A stretch of DNA of 60,333 bases from Bacteroidota bacterium (GCA_023391015.1 JAEWBT010000024.1:1-60333); one strand, 5' to 3'. Shown: positions 35,138 to 43,676, counted from the first letter of the stretch. Translations and numbers: made by a program. The notes: generated from the letters alone by a model not told the origin.

Positions 35138-35608
35138 CTACAGTTCGCCCATTCCCCACGTATCCAGGATCTGGCGGGTGTGGTCTTTAGTGTCCACTTT
35201 TTCGATGACGTGGGCGATGGCCCCGTTTTCATCAATCAGGTAGGTTACGCGATTGGTGCCCATGTAGGTTTTGCCCATGTACTGCTTTTCGCCCCACACG
35301 TCGTAGTCCTGCACCAGCGTTTTGTCGGTGTCGATGAGGAGGGGAAAATTCAGGTCGTATTTCTTTTCAAACTTCTGGTGGCTGGCCGCGTCGTCGGTGG
35401 AAGCGCCCAGTATCACGACGCCTTTATCGGTGAGGGCCTTCATGTTGTCGCGCAGGTTGCAGGCCTGGGCGGTGCATCCCGGCGTGTCGTCTTTGGGGTA
35501 GAAGTAGAGGGCCACCTTCTTGCCTTTATAATCGGCGAGGTTGTGAGTGTTGCCATTTTGATCCTGGAGCGAAAAATCGGGGGCTTTGCCGCCGGGTTGG
35601 AGTGCCAT
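35138..35608 (-). CDS. bcp: Thioredoxin-dependent thiol peroxidase (bacterioferritin comigratory protein)
   Basis: This 156-residue peroxiredoxin reduces hydrogen and organic peroxides using thioredoxin. It has the peroxidatic Cys45 in the PKDDTPGCTAQAC motif and a second cysteine, Cys50, five residues later, the arrangement of Bcp/PrxQ enzymes. Thr42, Pro43 and the later Arg (TNRVTYLI) of the active site are present. Length is standard. It is transcribed from its own consensus promoter (35672-35644). Confidence 0.95.
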   Translation of the reverse strand: MALQPGGKAPDFSLQDQNGNTHNLADYKGKKVALYFYPKDDTPGCTAQACNLRDNMKALTDKGVVILGASTDDAASHQKFEKKYDLNFPLLIDTDKTLVQDYDVWGEKQYMGKTYMGTNRVTYLIDENGAIAHVIEKVDTKDHTRQILDTWGMGEL

Positions 35609-35643
35609 AATTGAAAAGGTTGGAGTTGTGTTTAAAGAAAAAC

Positions 35644-35672
35644 CGAAGGTAGTGCAGAAGGCTTTTGAACAA
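35644..35672 (-). promoter_or_regulatory. Bacteroidota-type promoter of bcp
   Basis: TTG (35672-35670) and TACCTTCG (35651-35644), minus strand, are separated by 18 bases. The leader would be about 30 nt. Confidence 0.7.
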
Positions 35673-35775
35673 CAGATTTATGCTGCCTTCCCAAGCCGCT
35701 GGATTTCCCCAAATTTTCCGGAAAAAGAAGGGTTAATCCGGCCTCTTTAAGGTCTTGTTGAAGCGGCCACAAACC

Positions 35776-35814
35776 AAAACACCCGTCAGGTTTTTGAAAC
35801 CTGACGGGTGTTTT
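35776..35814. terminator. Family 3 palindrome acting as the ychF terminator
   Basis: The 18-bp arms aaaacacccgtcaggttt and their complement surround a ttg loop, with A and T flanks. It lies 19 bp past the ychF stop. It belongs to the same family as 24470-24514 and 53721-53753. Confidence 0.82.
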
Positions 35815-35832
35815 TATTATCGAAAGAACCGC

Positions 35833-36930
35833 TTACACGTTGAACCGGAAGTGCATCACATCGCCGTCGGCCACGGTGTATTCCTTGCCTTCGATGCGCA
35901 GCTTGCCTTTCTCTTTGGCACCGCTTTCGCCGCCCAGCTCCACAAAATCATTATAGCCAATCACCTCGGCTTTGATAAATCCTTTTTCAAAATCGGTGTG
36001 GATCACCGAGGCCGCTTTGGGGGCTGCCCAGCCTTTGCCAATCGTCCAGGCGCGCACTTCCTGCACGCCGGCAGTGAAGTAAGTGATCAGCTCCAGCAGG
36101 TTGTAAGTGGCGCGGATGAGGCGGTTGAGGCCCGGCTCTTTCAATCCGTATTCTTCCAGGAAAAGTGCTTTGTCTTCCGGATTTTCCATCTCCGAAATCT
36201 GTGCTTCAATATTGTTGCACATCACCACGGCCTGCGCGCCTTCGGCAGCCGCCATTTCCTCCACGGCTTTGGAGTATTTGTTGCCACTTTGCATGGAATC
36301 TTCATCCACATTGGCTACATACAGCACCGGCTTTTGGGTAAGCAGGAAAAGATCTGCCACGGCTTCGAGGTCTTCGCCTTCAAGGCCCAGCGCACGAATG
36401 TTTTTTCCGGAATCCAGGTGGGCTTTGCACTTCAGCAGCACTTCGTGAACCACCTTGGCTTTGGGGTCTGCCTTCAGCATTTTCTCGTTGCGGGAGATCT
36501 TTTTCTCCACGCTTTCAAGGTCTTTCAGTTGCAGCTCGGTGTCGATAATATCCCTATCAGAGACGGGGTTGATGGCGCCTTCTTCGCGGAGGATATTTTC
36601 ATCCTCAAAGCAGCGCAGCACGTGCACGATGGCATCTACCTCGCGGATATTAGCCAGAAACTTATTGCCCAAACCTTCGCCCTTGCTGGCACCGCGCACC
36701 AGTCCGGCAATGTCCACAAACTCAATGGTGGTGGGTACAATGCGCTGCGGCTGCACGATTTTGGCCAGCGCATCGAGGCGCTCGTCGGGCACATCCACCT
36801 GCCCCACATTGGGCTCGATGGTGCAAAAACGATAATTAGAAGCCTGTGCTTTGGCCGAGTTGGAAACGGCGTTAAAAAGAGTGGATTTGCCCACGTTGGG
36901 AAGCCCTACAATGCCTGCCTGCAATGCCAT
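35833..36930 (-). CDS. ychF: Redox-regulated ATPase YchF (Obg family)
   Basis: This universally conserved 365-residue P-loop protein binds the ribosome and hydrolyses ATP rather than GTP. The start MALQAGIVGLPNVGKST carries the G1 loop, VDIAGLVRGASKGEGLG is G3, and the NVDE motif (YVANVDED) replaces NKxD, explaining the ATP preference. The C-terminal TGS domain ends in GDVMHFRFNV. A -7-like box TATCTTCG (36960-36953, minus strand) lies about 25 bp upstream. It is monocistronic. Confidence 0.97.
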   Translation of the reverse strand: MALQAGIVGLPNVGKSTLFNAVSNSAKAQASNYRFCTIEPNVGQVDVPDERLDALAKIVQPQRIVPTTIEFVDIAGLVRGASKGEGLGNKFLANIREVDAIVHVLRCFEDENILREEGAINPVSDRDIIDTELQLKDLESVEKKISRNEKMLKADPKAKVVHEVLLKCKAHLDSGKNIRALGLEGEDLEAVADLFLLTQKPVLYVANVDEDSMQSGNKYSKAVEEMAAAEGAQAVVMCNNIEAQISEMENPEDKALFLEEYGLKEPGLNRLIRATYNLLELITYFTAGVQEVRAWTIGKGWAAPKAASVIHTDFEKGFIKAEVIGYNDFVELGGESGAKEKGKLRIEGKEYTVADGDVMHFRFNV

Positions 36931-37149
36931 GATAAATAGAAAAAATTGGGCGCGAAGATACTGATTCGGGATGAGGGGTGAGGAGTGTTCGAACGAATGA
37001 CGACTCTTTTTAGATGCTACATGCCCTTTATACCATGATGCACGCTAACGCGCCCTCCCCAAAGGAAGAAATCAGCAGACAGGCAAGGGCTTCTGGCTTT
37101 GTCATCCGAAGCTTCACATTACAAACATTGTTCTTGCAAAATCATCTAT

Positions 37150-37331
37150 GCACTTCCCAAGGTGTGGACATACCTCTGATGATATCGTTAGTGCCATCCC
37201 CAGGTTGCGGACATACCTCTGATGATATCGTTAGTGCACTTCCCAGGTTGCGGATATACCTCTGACGATATCGTTAGTGCACTTCCCAGGTTGCGGACAT
37301 ACCTCTGACGATATCGTTAGTGCCATCCCCG
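37150..37331 (+). repeat. 43-bp tandem array
   Basis: Four full units start at 37150, 37193, 37236 and 37279, with a partial fifth at 37322. Each reads close to gcacttcccaggttgcggac followed by atacctctgacgatatcgttagt, with a gatatc palindrome at the centre. The rest of the 512-bp gap (36961-37149 and 37332-37442) shows no gene or clear signal. Confidence 0.92.
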
Positions 37332-37442
37332 CATTTTAGACGGCTGTTTTTTCGTAAGACTCTCTATTGGGAGCGTGCGTTTGGCTGAATGACGGCCAAA
37401 TTGCATGCAACGCTTGCCTATTCAGCGCCCGAAGGACTCCAA

Positions 37443-38183
37443 CTAAGAAGTCTTCAGCCGCTGCATCGCCTCGGCCATCCGCTCCCGCACGCGGTCGCGC
37501 AGTTGGGGCAAATCTTTTTGCGTCAGTCCGGTGGTTTCCACCAAAGGCAGATAAAACACGCGATTCCTTCCCGGCGTCATCTTCCAGAGCTTCACGCCGT
37601 TCCAGCGGTCGGCCGTGTCAGGCAGCAGGATGGGCAGGATCGGGGCTTGGGCTTCAATAGCCAGCCGGAACGCGCCGTCGTAGAAGCGCAGCATCGGTTC
37701 TTCGTGGGTTTCGTTGAAAGTGCCTTCCGGAAAAATCGCCACGTGGCCTTCCCGTCGAAGGGAGCGCACCATCAGTTTCATAGACCGCGCGCGGCTGTGG
37801 GCACTGCTGCGGTCCACCAGCAGGGTTATTTGCTTGTAGATAAAGCCGAAAAGGGGAATTTTCGCAATTTCCTTTTTCCCCAAAGGCCGGAAATATCCCG
37901 GAACCGCCGGAAAAATCGCCACGCTGTCCAGATAGCTTTGATGGTTGAGCACTGCCACGCAATACCCTTCCGGAGTTTGCGGCTGGTTCATGTACTGCAC
38001 CGACCGCCCCGTGAGCCACAGGTAAAGCCGCGCCCATCCGTTCAGAAACACCCAGATACGCCGCCGCGACGCTGCGTTATTGGACACAGAAAGCAAGGCG
38101 ACTACCAGCGCCGCCACAGGAAGCGTCACAACAAACGACACCGCGCAATAAACGGCATACAGGGAAAGTCCAACCGAGCGCAC
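37443..38183 (-). CDS. plsC: 1-acyl-sn-glycerol-3-phosphate acyltransferase
   Basis: PlsC-type enzymes add the second acyl chain to lysophosphatidic acid at the inner membrane. This 246-residue protein has an N-terminal hydrophobic anchor (residues 8-35), the catalytic HX4D box NHQSYLD, the substrate-binding FPEGTFNE, and PILPILLPDT further on. Length and motif spacing are normal. It lies 13 bp downstream of the small cytochrome b-like membrane gene and may be cotranscribed with it. Confidence 0.9.
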   Translation of the reverse strand: MRSVGLSLYAVYCAVSFVVTLPVAALVVALLSVSNNAASRRRIWVFLNGWARLYLWLTGRSVQYMNQPQTPEGYCVAVLNHQSYLDSVAIFPAVPGYFRPLGKKEIAKIPLFGFIYKQITLLVDRSSAHSRARSMKLMVRSLRREGHVAIFPEGTFNETHEEPMLRFYDGAFRLAIEAQAPILPILLPDTADRWNGVKLWKMTPGRNRVFYLPLVETTGLTQKDLPQLRDRVRERMAEAMQRLKTS

Positions 38184-38196
38184 CGGCAGCGGATTT

Positions 38197-38649
38197 TTAA
38201 GCGCTCATTCCCGGGAAAAGACCACGTCCTACCAGCTCGCGGAACGGCCAGGGAATGGTGAGCAGGATAATCAGCAGGGAAAACAAAAACATGATTCCGG
38301 CCCGCTTGCCCACGCCGCGCTTTAAAGACGCATAACCGATGTGGGCCAACAGAATAGCCACAATCATCCCCACGGCGTGCTCGATGGTCCAGAAGCGCAT
38401 CCCGGCGTTGCGCATCACTTCACCGCCAGCCGAAAGTTGGGTGGCCCAGCCGCGCGAGAAATACAAAAACAAGCCGAGGAGCAACTGGATGTCGCAGGAA
38501 ATCATAAAGAACAAGCCTGCTTTTTTGTCGGCAGCCAGCACCGGGCGCTTTCCGGAAAGCATCGGCAGGGTGCGCAGCAGCGCCCACACGCCGGCAATCA
38601 AAACAATCCAGCGCAAAAAGTTATGAAGGTGCAACATTCCGGTAGCCAT
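38197..38649 (-). CDS. Small four-helix membrane protein, cytochrome b-like
   Basis: This 150-residue protein starts at the ATG at 38649, giving MATGMLHLHNFLRWIVLIAG. The open frame further upstream has no hydrophobic pattern and overlaps repeats. Four transmembrane helices contain histidines in the first (LHLHNFLRW) and third (TIEHAVGMIV) positions, which could be haem ligands. Similar Bacteroidota proteins are often labelled cytochrome B, but I cannot confirm haem binding. It is followed closely by plsC. Confidence 0.7.
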   Translation of the reverse strand: MATGMLHLHNFLRWIVLIAGVWALLRTLPMLSGKRPVLAADKKAGLFFMISCDIQLLLGLFLYFSRGWATQLSAGGEVMRNAGMRFWTIEHAVGMIVAILLAHIGYASLKRGVGKRAGIMFLFSLLIILLTIPWPFRELVGRGLFPGMSA

Positions 38650-38846
38650 GGCGAAAACAGTTTTGGAGAAAGAGTGGGTAAAGCTAAGGCAGATAGTGGA
38701 TAGTGGATAGTGGACAGTGTGGGAACTGTGGGAATTCCCCCTTGGGGGGGCAGGGGGGTCAAAGGGATGAGGAAATAGAATTTTCCGGAAGAATCTGTGG
38801 ACCTCCGTAGTGATCCGCTTTATCCGCGTCCCATGGAGGCATTTGT

Positions 38847-39404
38847 TTACCATCTCCAGCCTTCCCGTTCCCGCAATTCCCGCATTTGCTCGGCATGGTG
38901 GCGGCTGTGCCAGGCATACAGGTCGGTGAGTTGCCAGATGGCAATTTTCCGGTCCTGCTCCGGGTGGTAAAACGTCCGGTGCCAATCCGCCTCCGGAAGC
39001 GCGCGCAACAGGGCGGCCCAGCGGCGGTGCAGGGCGTGCAGCAGCGTGATGGAAACATTTACCGGCACTTCGGCCACCTCCGGCGTCTCGGCCCAGCGGT
39101 CTTCTCGGTAGGGCGCTACGGTCGGGTTTTCCTCTGTCAGGGCCAGCTTGAGCCGCGTGTAGGCCACCATGTGGCTGTCGGCCAGGTGGTGAATGATTTG
39201 TTGCATGCTCCAGCCGCCGGGCCGGTAGGGCGTGTGCAACTGCGCTTCGTCGAGGTTTTCAATCAATACGTCCAGCCAGCGGGGAAAGTTCTCAAGCAGG
39301 TCAATCCAGTTTCGTATCGAGGTCGGGTCAAAGGCGGCAGGGGCGGCGTATTCGCCAATCGGGTAACGGGCGATTTCGGTTTCCGGAGCGGCAGCAGGGT
39401 TCAT
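38847..39404 (-). CDS. DinB-like / YfiT-type metal-dependent hydrolase
   Basis: This 185-residue four-helix-bundle protein starts at the ATG at 39404 (MNPAAAPETEIARYPIGEY), where homology to YfiT-like proteins begins. The three metal-binding histidines are visible in IIHHLADSHM and WHSRHHAEQM. The family includes bacillithiol S-transferases and putative metal-dependent hydrolases, and the cofactor here is unknown. Upstream lies a family 2 palindrome, and downstream a gap of about 200 bp with ggatagtgga repeats leads to the cytochrome b-like gene. Confidence 0.85.
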   Translation of the reverse strand: MNPAAAPETEIARYPIGEYAAPAAFDPTSIRNWIDLLENFPRWLDVLIENLDEAQLHTPYRPGGWSMQQIIHHLADSHMVAYTRLKLALTEENPTVAPYREDRWAETPEVAEVPVNVSITLLHALHRRWAALLRALPEADWHRTFYHPEQDRKIAIWQLTDLYAWHSRHHAEQMRELREREGWRW

Positions 39405-39470
39405 AAAATCTTTTTGAAGATTCCGAAAGTAAGTGCTCCTTTCCGGAAAATCCGGGCCACTGTTCTTCCG

Positions 39471-39499
39471 GTAGAGACGCCCTAGTAGGGTGCCTCTAC
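39471..39499. repeat. Family 2 palindrome, imperfect copy
   Basis: gtagagacgccct and agggtgcctctac pair with one bulge around agt. It lies between the divergent DinB-like and YjbR-like genes. Confidence 0.6.
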
Positions 39500-39533
39500 A
39501 ACCCGGGTGCATTCATCAGGTTTTCTAAACCTT

Positions 39534-39557
39534 TTTCCGGAAATTTCCGGAAAAATT
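39534..39557. repeat. Adjacent pair of TTTCCGGAAA iterated palindromes (representative)
   Basis: Two TTCCGGAA octamers lie side by side with shared A/T flanks just before the next start codon. Similar close pairs are at 23588-23610, 40029-40050, 42128-42165, 44438-44458, 50870-50890 and 52518-52550. About 80 octamers occur in the whole window by hand count. Confidence 0.9.
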
Positions 39558-39567
39558 TCTTCTCCAA

Positions 39568-39918
39568 ATGACCTTCGACACCCTGCGTGACTATTGCCTT
39601 TCGCTTCCCGGCACCGCCGAAAAAATGCCGTTTGGCGAAACCACACTTGTCTTTACCGTGGGCGGAAAAATGTTTTGCCTGACCGACATCGAAACCTGCG
39701 AAAGCATCAACCTGAAATGCGACCCGGAAACCGCCCTTTTGCTTCGCGAACAATACAGTGAAGTGCAGCCCGGCTATCACATGAGCAAGCAGCACTGGAA
39801 CACGGTTTCGCTTATCGGAAGTCTTCGCGATTCCCAGCTCCGCGAGTGGATTGCCGATTCTTACAACCTCGTTTTCCAAAGTCTGCCAAAATCGAAAAGA
39901 GCAGAAATCGAAAGCTAA
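39568..39918 (+). CDS. MmcQ/YjbR family protein
   Basis: This 116-residue protein with the CyaY-like fold of the YjbR family begins MTFDTLRDYCLSLPGTAEKMPFG and contains MSKQHWNTVSL and the closing DSYNLVFQSLPK, all typical. Members have been suggested to bind DNA, but their role is not established. The start is an ATG 10 bp after a pair of TTTCCGGAAA palindromes. It is monocistronic. Confidence 0.88.
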   Translation: MTFDTLRDYCLSLPGTAEKMPFGETTLVFTVGGKMFCLTDIETCESINLKCDPETALLLREQYSEVQPGYHMSKQHWNTVSLIGSLRDSQLREWIADSYNLVFQSLPKSKRAEIES

Positions 39919-39956
39919 AATAAAGAAAAAAGTTCCCTCTAATTGATTGACAATGA

Positions 39957-39995
39957 GGCGTGGAACTTCGTGGAACGATGTGGAACATCGTGGAA
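39957..39995 (+). repeat. GTGGAAC direct repeats
   Basis: Four copies of gtggaac are spaced 11-12 bases apart (one turn of the helix), partly self-complementary (aacgatg / catcgt). Two TTTCCGGAAA palindromes follow at 40029-40050. Confidence 0.6.
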
Positions 39996-40051
39996 CAAGG
40001 ACTTGTTTCTCCCTTGCGCTTCTATAAAATTCCGGAAATTTTCCGGAAAAA

Positions 40052-40960
40052 CTATCCTTCCAAGGCGCAAACCGGCATGGTTGAAAGCACTCCTTTCTCC
40101 ACCCATTCGCGTTGTGCATCCGCAGTCCATTGTTGCGCTTCCTGCAAAGCTTCTGCCGACGGCTGATGCAAAACGCGGTCTTCCACAAGTCCGTTCTCCA
40201 AAACCACCCGGTCCCACACGCCCGACTGATGCCAGTAGGTCAGGTCGTTCCAATCAGGCCGGTCAATAATCGGATAAATACAAACGCCTTCCAGCGGCAC
40301 GCCGGCCCGGATTGCCGCTGCGCACTCGCTTCCGATAAACCGAAGCCAGTCGGGCCGGTGTTCTTTGGGGTGGGACGTTTCGGTAAGCGCAACAGGAAGC
40401 CCAAAACGCGCATGGCTTTAATGCCTTCGATATAAGCCGCCATCAGTTGGTATTTAACGTCCTAACCCACGCCGGTGCAATAGGGCGTAGTGCCCTTATC
40501 CTCGCCACCCAGCCACGAAATAAAACTCACTTCATTGATAGGCGTAACCCACAAAAGCCCGTCGGGCTGCACGCTGCGGTGGAAACGCACAAACGCCTCG
40601 CAAACGACTACAAAGCGGCGCGTGAAATGCGGATGTAGCGGCGAGAGATCATCCGGAAAACCAAAATGGCAAATATCCCAGATTTGCTGTACGCCAGCCT
40701 GCTGCCCGATTCGTAGCATCCGTTCTACCTCCGACCAGTCATAATTTCCGGGATTTTTTTCCCACAAAACTCCAGCGAATGCCTTCCCGAACGGTGTGGA
40801 TCCCAATGCTTTTCACCCGCCCGTAATCTTCGACTAGTTGTTTTAGATGACCGGTCTTAACGGTCAGATTCACACGGTCGCCGTGGCGGTTGAGGTGGTC
40901 AGCACATTCAAAACCACCCATCCAGAAAGACCGGAAGGGCGCACGGGAAAAATCAGTCAT
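40052..40960 (-). pseudogene. Broken family-1-like glycosyl hydrolase
   Basis: Three fragments in consecutive order match one protein type resembling beta-glucosidase-like hydrolases. The N-terminal piece (GGFECADHLNRHGDRVNL ... REGIRWS) is separated by a frameshift near 40772 from YDWSEVERMLRIGQQAG ... VTPINEVSFISWLGGE. An in-frame TAG stops this at 40462, although the frame continues AAYIEGIKAMR. A large internal deletion then joins it, in another frame, to LPVALTETSHPKEHRPDWLR and VCIYPIIDRPDWNDLTYWHQSGVWD. With a frameshift, a stop and a deletion it cannot make a working enzyme. The fresh appearance of the codons suggests recent decay. Confidence 0.75.
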
Positions 40961-41044
40961 GCAGCCAGGATTTTTTAGGGAAAAAGCAGGCCGGCACAAA
41001 AAAGAAGGGAGAAAAGCCGGTTGCGCGCAAAGGGGCTAAAAAAC

Positions 41045-41076
41045 CAAGCCACCTTTCCGGATGAAAAGGTGGCTTG
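41045..41076 (-). terminator. Intrinsic terminator of the DUF2795 gene
   Basis: Arms caagccacctt and aaggtggcttg surround a tccggatgaa loop. On the minus strand it is followed by an A/T-rich run (ggttttttag). It lies 35 bp beyond the stop. Confidence 0.8.
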
Positions 41077-41110
41077 AAAGGATTTTTAAAGCGGAAAACC
41101 GCTGCGCTGT

Positions 41111-41332
41111 TTAATACTCGTCTTCGTTAAAGAAGAAGTCTTCCTGGGTGGGATAATCGGGCCAGATGTCTTCCACACCTTCATAAATCTCACCTTCGTC
41201 GTCCAGTTCCTGAAGGTTTTCCACCACTTCCAGCGGTGCGCCGGAGCGGATGGCGTAGTCAATCAGCTCGTCTTTGGTGGCCGGCCAGGGAGCGTCTTCC
41301 AGGTGAGAGGCCAGTTCGAGGGTCCAGAACAT
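41111..41332 (-). CDS. DUF2795 domain protein
   Basis: This 73-residue acidic protein starts MFWTLELASHLEDAPWPATKDELIDYA and ends in an acidic tail EDFFFNEDEY. The sequence fits the DUF2795 family, small conserved Bacteroidota proteins of unknown role. The start at 41332 is preferred over the open frame to 41386 because a consensus -7 box TACATTTG (41374-41367, minus strand) lies inside that extension. It has its own terminator. Confidence 0.85.
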   Translation of the reverse strand: MFWTLELASHLEDAPWPATKDELIDYAIRSGAPLEVVENLQELDDEGEIYEGVEDIWPDYPTQEDFFFNEDEY

Positions 41333-41427
41333 ATAGCTTTTATTAGGGCTTTTTTGAAAATTCGGGCAAATGTAGGGGTTCTGCAAATAGGGCGCGCATC
41401 TTTATCGGCAGCGCCTAATTTCGGGCC

Positions 41428-42099
41428 ATGCTTCAGGCCCTGCATCTTTTCAAAAAACATTCCAGTCTCACGGTCGTCAACGACGTGTCGCTGCGCATCG
41501 GGGCCGGCGAAATTGTTTCCATCACCGGGCCGTCGGGGGCCGGCAAATCCTCGCTGCTGCACCTCATCAGTGGCCTCGACAAGCCCGACAGCGGAACGGT
41601 GCTCCTGAACGACACCGATATCTTTAAGCTTTCCCCCAAAAAGCAAGCGCAGTTCCGTTCGCGCAACATTGGTTTTGTCTTTCAGGCGCATCACCTCTTG
41701 CCGGAATTTTCGGCGCTTGAAAACGCAGCCATGCCTTTGTGGATTGGGGGAAAAAGCCGGAAAGAAGGGCTGAAAATGGCCACTGAAATGATGGAAATCG
41801 TAGGGCTATCGCAGCGATTGACCCACAAACCGGGCGAGCTTTCTGGAGGCGAGCAGCAGCGCGTGGCCATCGCCCGCGCGTTGGTGGCAAGGCCGGCAGT
41901 AGTTTTCGCAGATGAGCCCACCGGCAACCTCGACTCTGCCAATGCCGAAGCGGTCCACGACCTGTTTTTGCAACTGCGTAAAGACCTCGGGCAGACCTTT
42001 GTTATCGTGACTCACAACGACGCCCTCGCCCGGCGCACCGACCGGATTCTGGCCATGCGGGATGGTAAAATTGTTTCGGGCGAAGCAGAGCCTGCGTAA
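41428..42099 (+). CDS. lolD: ABC transporter ATP-binding protein, LolD/MacB type
   Basis: This 223-residue ATPase has Walker A GPSGAGKSSL, a Q loop in FVFQAHHLLPEFSALENAAMP, signature LSGGEQQRVAIARAL and Walker B VVFADEPTGNLD. The sequence is closest in style to LolD, which powers release of lipoproteins from the inner membrane. The LolC/LolE-type permease is not adjacent, so the assignment rests on motifs alone and MacB- or FtsE-like partners are possible. A -7-like TAATTTCG lies just before the start. Confidence 0.82.
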   Translation: MLQALHLFKKHSSLTVVNDVSLRIGAGEIVSITGPSGAGKSSLLHLISGLDKPDSGTVLLNDTDIFKLSPKKQAQFRSRNIGFVFQAHHLLPEFSALENAAMPLWIGGKSRKEGLKMATEMMEIVGLSQRLTHKPGELSGGEQQRVAIARALVARPAVVFADEPTGNLDSANAEAVHDLFLQLRKDLGQTFVIVTHNDALARRTDRILAMRDGKIVSGEAEPA

Positions 42100-42237
42100 G
42101 CATACCGGAGCTTTTTTGGAAGCTAAAAATTTCCGGAAAAAGGCCCTTTATTTCCGGAAATTTCACCTTAAAACACCCCTTTTTACCCAACAAAAAGGCT
42201 GTTTTTCTGTTCCATTTAACCAACGAAAAAAGGCTTT

Positions 42238-43506
42238 ATGGACTGGACCAGAATCCGCGAAAAACTAAGTGTGCTGGCCGATGCGGCGAAGTACGACGTG
42301 TCGTGCTCTTCCTCGGGCAGCAAGCGAAAAAACAATGGCGGACTGGGCGACACCACCGGCATGGGTATCTGCCATTCCTATACCGAGGATGGCCGCTGTA
42401 TTTCCCTACTCAAAATCCTGCTCACCAACGTCTGCATTTTTGACTGCCAGTATTGCGTGAGCCGCCGTAGCAACGATGAAGTGAAACGCGTGGCGTTCAC
42501 GGTGGAAGAAGTCGTGGATCTGACCATCAACTTCTACCGGCGCAACTACATCGAAGGCCTTTTTCTGTCGTCGGGCATTTTTAAAAACGCCGATTTCACA
42601 ATGGAGCGGCTCGTGCGCGTGGCCAAAACCCTACGGCTGGAGCACGCTTTCAACGGCTATATCCACCTCAAAACCATTCCCGGTTGCAGCGAAGACCTTA
42701 TTGCCGAAGCGGGCAAGTGGGCCGACCGACTTTCGGTGAACATCGAGCTGCCTTCGGGCGAAAGCCTCGCGAAGCTGGCACCGGAGAAAACAGAATCGGA
42801 AATCATCCGGCCCATGGGGCTGGTGCAGGCCCATATTGAAGGTGCCAAACAAGAACGCGGCTTGATTCGCAAGGCCGACGCGCCGAAGTTTGCGCCCGCC
42901 GGGCAAAGCACGCAGATGGTGGTGGGCGCGTCGCCGGAAACCGACCTGCACATCGTGAACAAAGCAGCCTCTTTGTATAAAGATTTTGGGCTGAAGCGCG
43001 TGTTTTACAGCGGCTACGTGCCGGTCAATTCGGCCAGCAACCTGCTGCCGGGCCTGGAAAGCAAAGTGCCCATCCTGCGCGAACACCGCCTTTATCAGGC
43101 CGACTGGCTGATGCGGTTTTATGGGTTCAATGCTGAGGAAATCGTGGACCCGGAAAAGGAAAACCTGGAGCCCGACGTGGACCCCAAACTGGCTTGGGCG
43201 TTGCGTTTTCCGGCGCTTTTCCCCATCGACATCAACACCGCCGACTACGAAATGATTTTGCGCGTGCCGGGCATTGGCGTGGGCTCAGCGAAGAAGATTG
43301 TGAGTGCGCGCCGTTTTGGGCCGCTGGGCTGGGAGCAGCTCAGAAAGATTGGTATCTCGGCGAACCGCGCTAAGTATTTTATCACCTGCAAAGACCGCGA
43401 CCACCGCTACCTGGGCTGGGCGCCCGAAGCCGTAAAAGGGCAGATTCTGGCCGGCTCTTCCGGAAAATATGCGGGCGCAGGCGGCCCACAGCTGGCCTTG
43501 TTTTGA
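42238..43506 (+). CDS. Putative DNA modification/repair radical SAM protein
   Basis: This 422-residue protein binds a 4Fe-4S cluster through C-x3-C-x2-C (CIFDCQYC, near residue 65) and should generate a 5'-deoxyadenosyl radical from S-adenosylmethionine. The start KLSVLADAAKYDVSCSSSG and the region around LPSGESLAKLAPEK match the family named putative DNA modification/repair radical SAM protein. A helix-hairpin-helix (INTADYEMILRVPGIGVGSA) near the C-terminus supports DNA binding. The usual partner, a small DUF4130-type putative DNA repair protein, is normally next door but is not seen here. Function is inferred from the family name only. Confidence 0.85.
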   Translation: MDWTRIREKLSVLADAAKYDVSCSSSGSKRKNNGGLGDTTGMGICHSYTEDGRCISLLKILLTNVCIFDCQYCVSRRSNDEVKRVAFTVEEVVDLTINFYRRNYIEGLFLSSGIFKNADFTMERLVRVAKTLRLEHAFNGYIHLKTIPGCSEDLIAEAGKWADRLSVNIELPSGESLAKLAPEKTESEIIRPMGLVQAHIEGAKQERGLIRKADAPKFAPAGQSTQMVVGASPETDLHIVNKAASLYKDFGLKRVFYSGYVPVNSASNLLPGLESKVPILREHRLYQADWLMRFYGFNAEEIVDPEKENLEPDVDPKLAWALRFPALFPIDINTADYEMILRVPGIGVGSAKKIVSARRFGPLGWEQLRKIGISANRAKYFITCKDRDHRYLGWAPEAVKGQILAGSSGKYAGAGGPQLALF

Positions 43507-43567
43507 GCATATGGGATGCTAAAACACTTCCAACTTAAAAAGCCATTCCCTACTTTTCGACAAGAGC

Positions 43568-43650
43568 CCTTCGACAAGCTCCCGGTGACACAGAAGATGC
43601 CATCCTCTTCTGATTAGAAATTGTGTGTCAGGCTGAGCTTGTCGAAGCCC
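43568..43650. repeat. Facing pair of CTTCGACAAGCTC mini-repeats
   Basis: One copy (43568-43590) reads cccttcgacaagctcccggtgaca and another (43626-43650) is its reverse complement. They could form a hairpin after the radical SAM gene. They belong to the same family as 1944, 13353, 13446 and 56404. Confidence 0.65.
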
Positions 43651-43676
43651 CTTAGTGCAACTCTTCCCAAAAACCC

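Noticed and set aside
35755..36939. A 394-codon plus-strand frame over ychF
   Set aside because: It is antisense to a universally conserved ATPase and crosses the palindrome at 35776.
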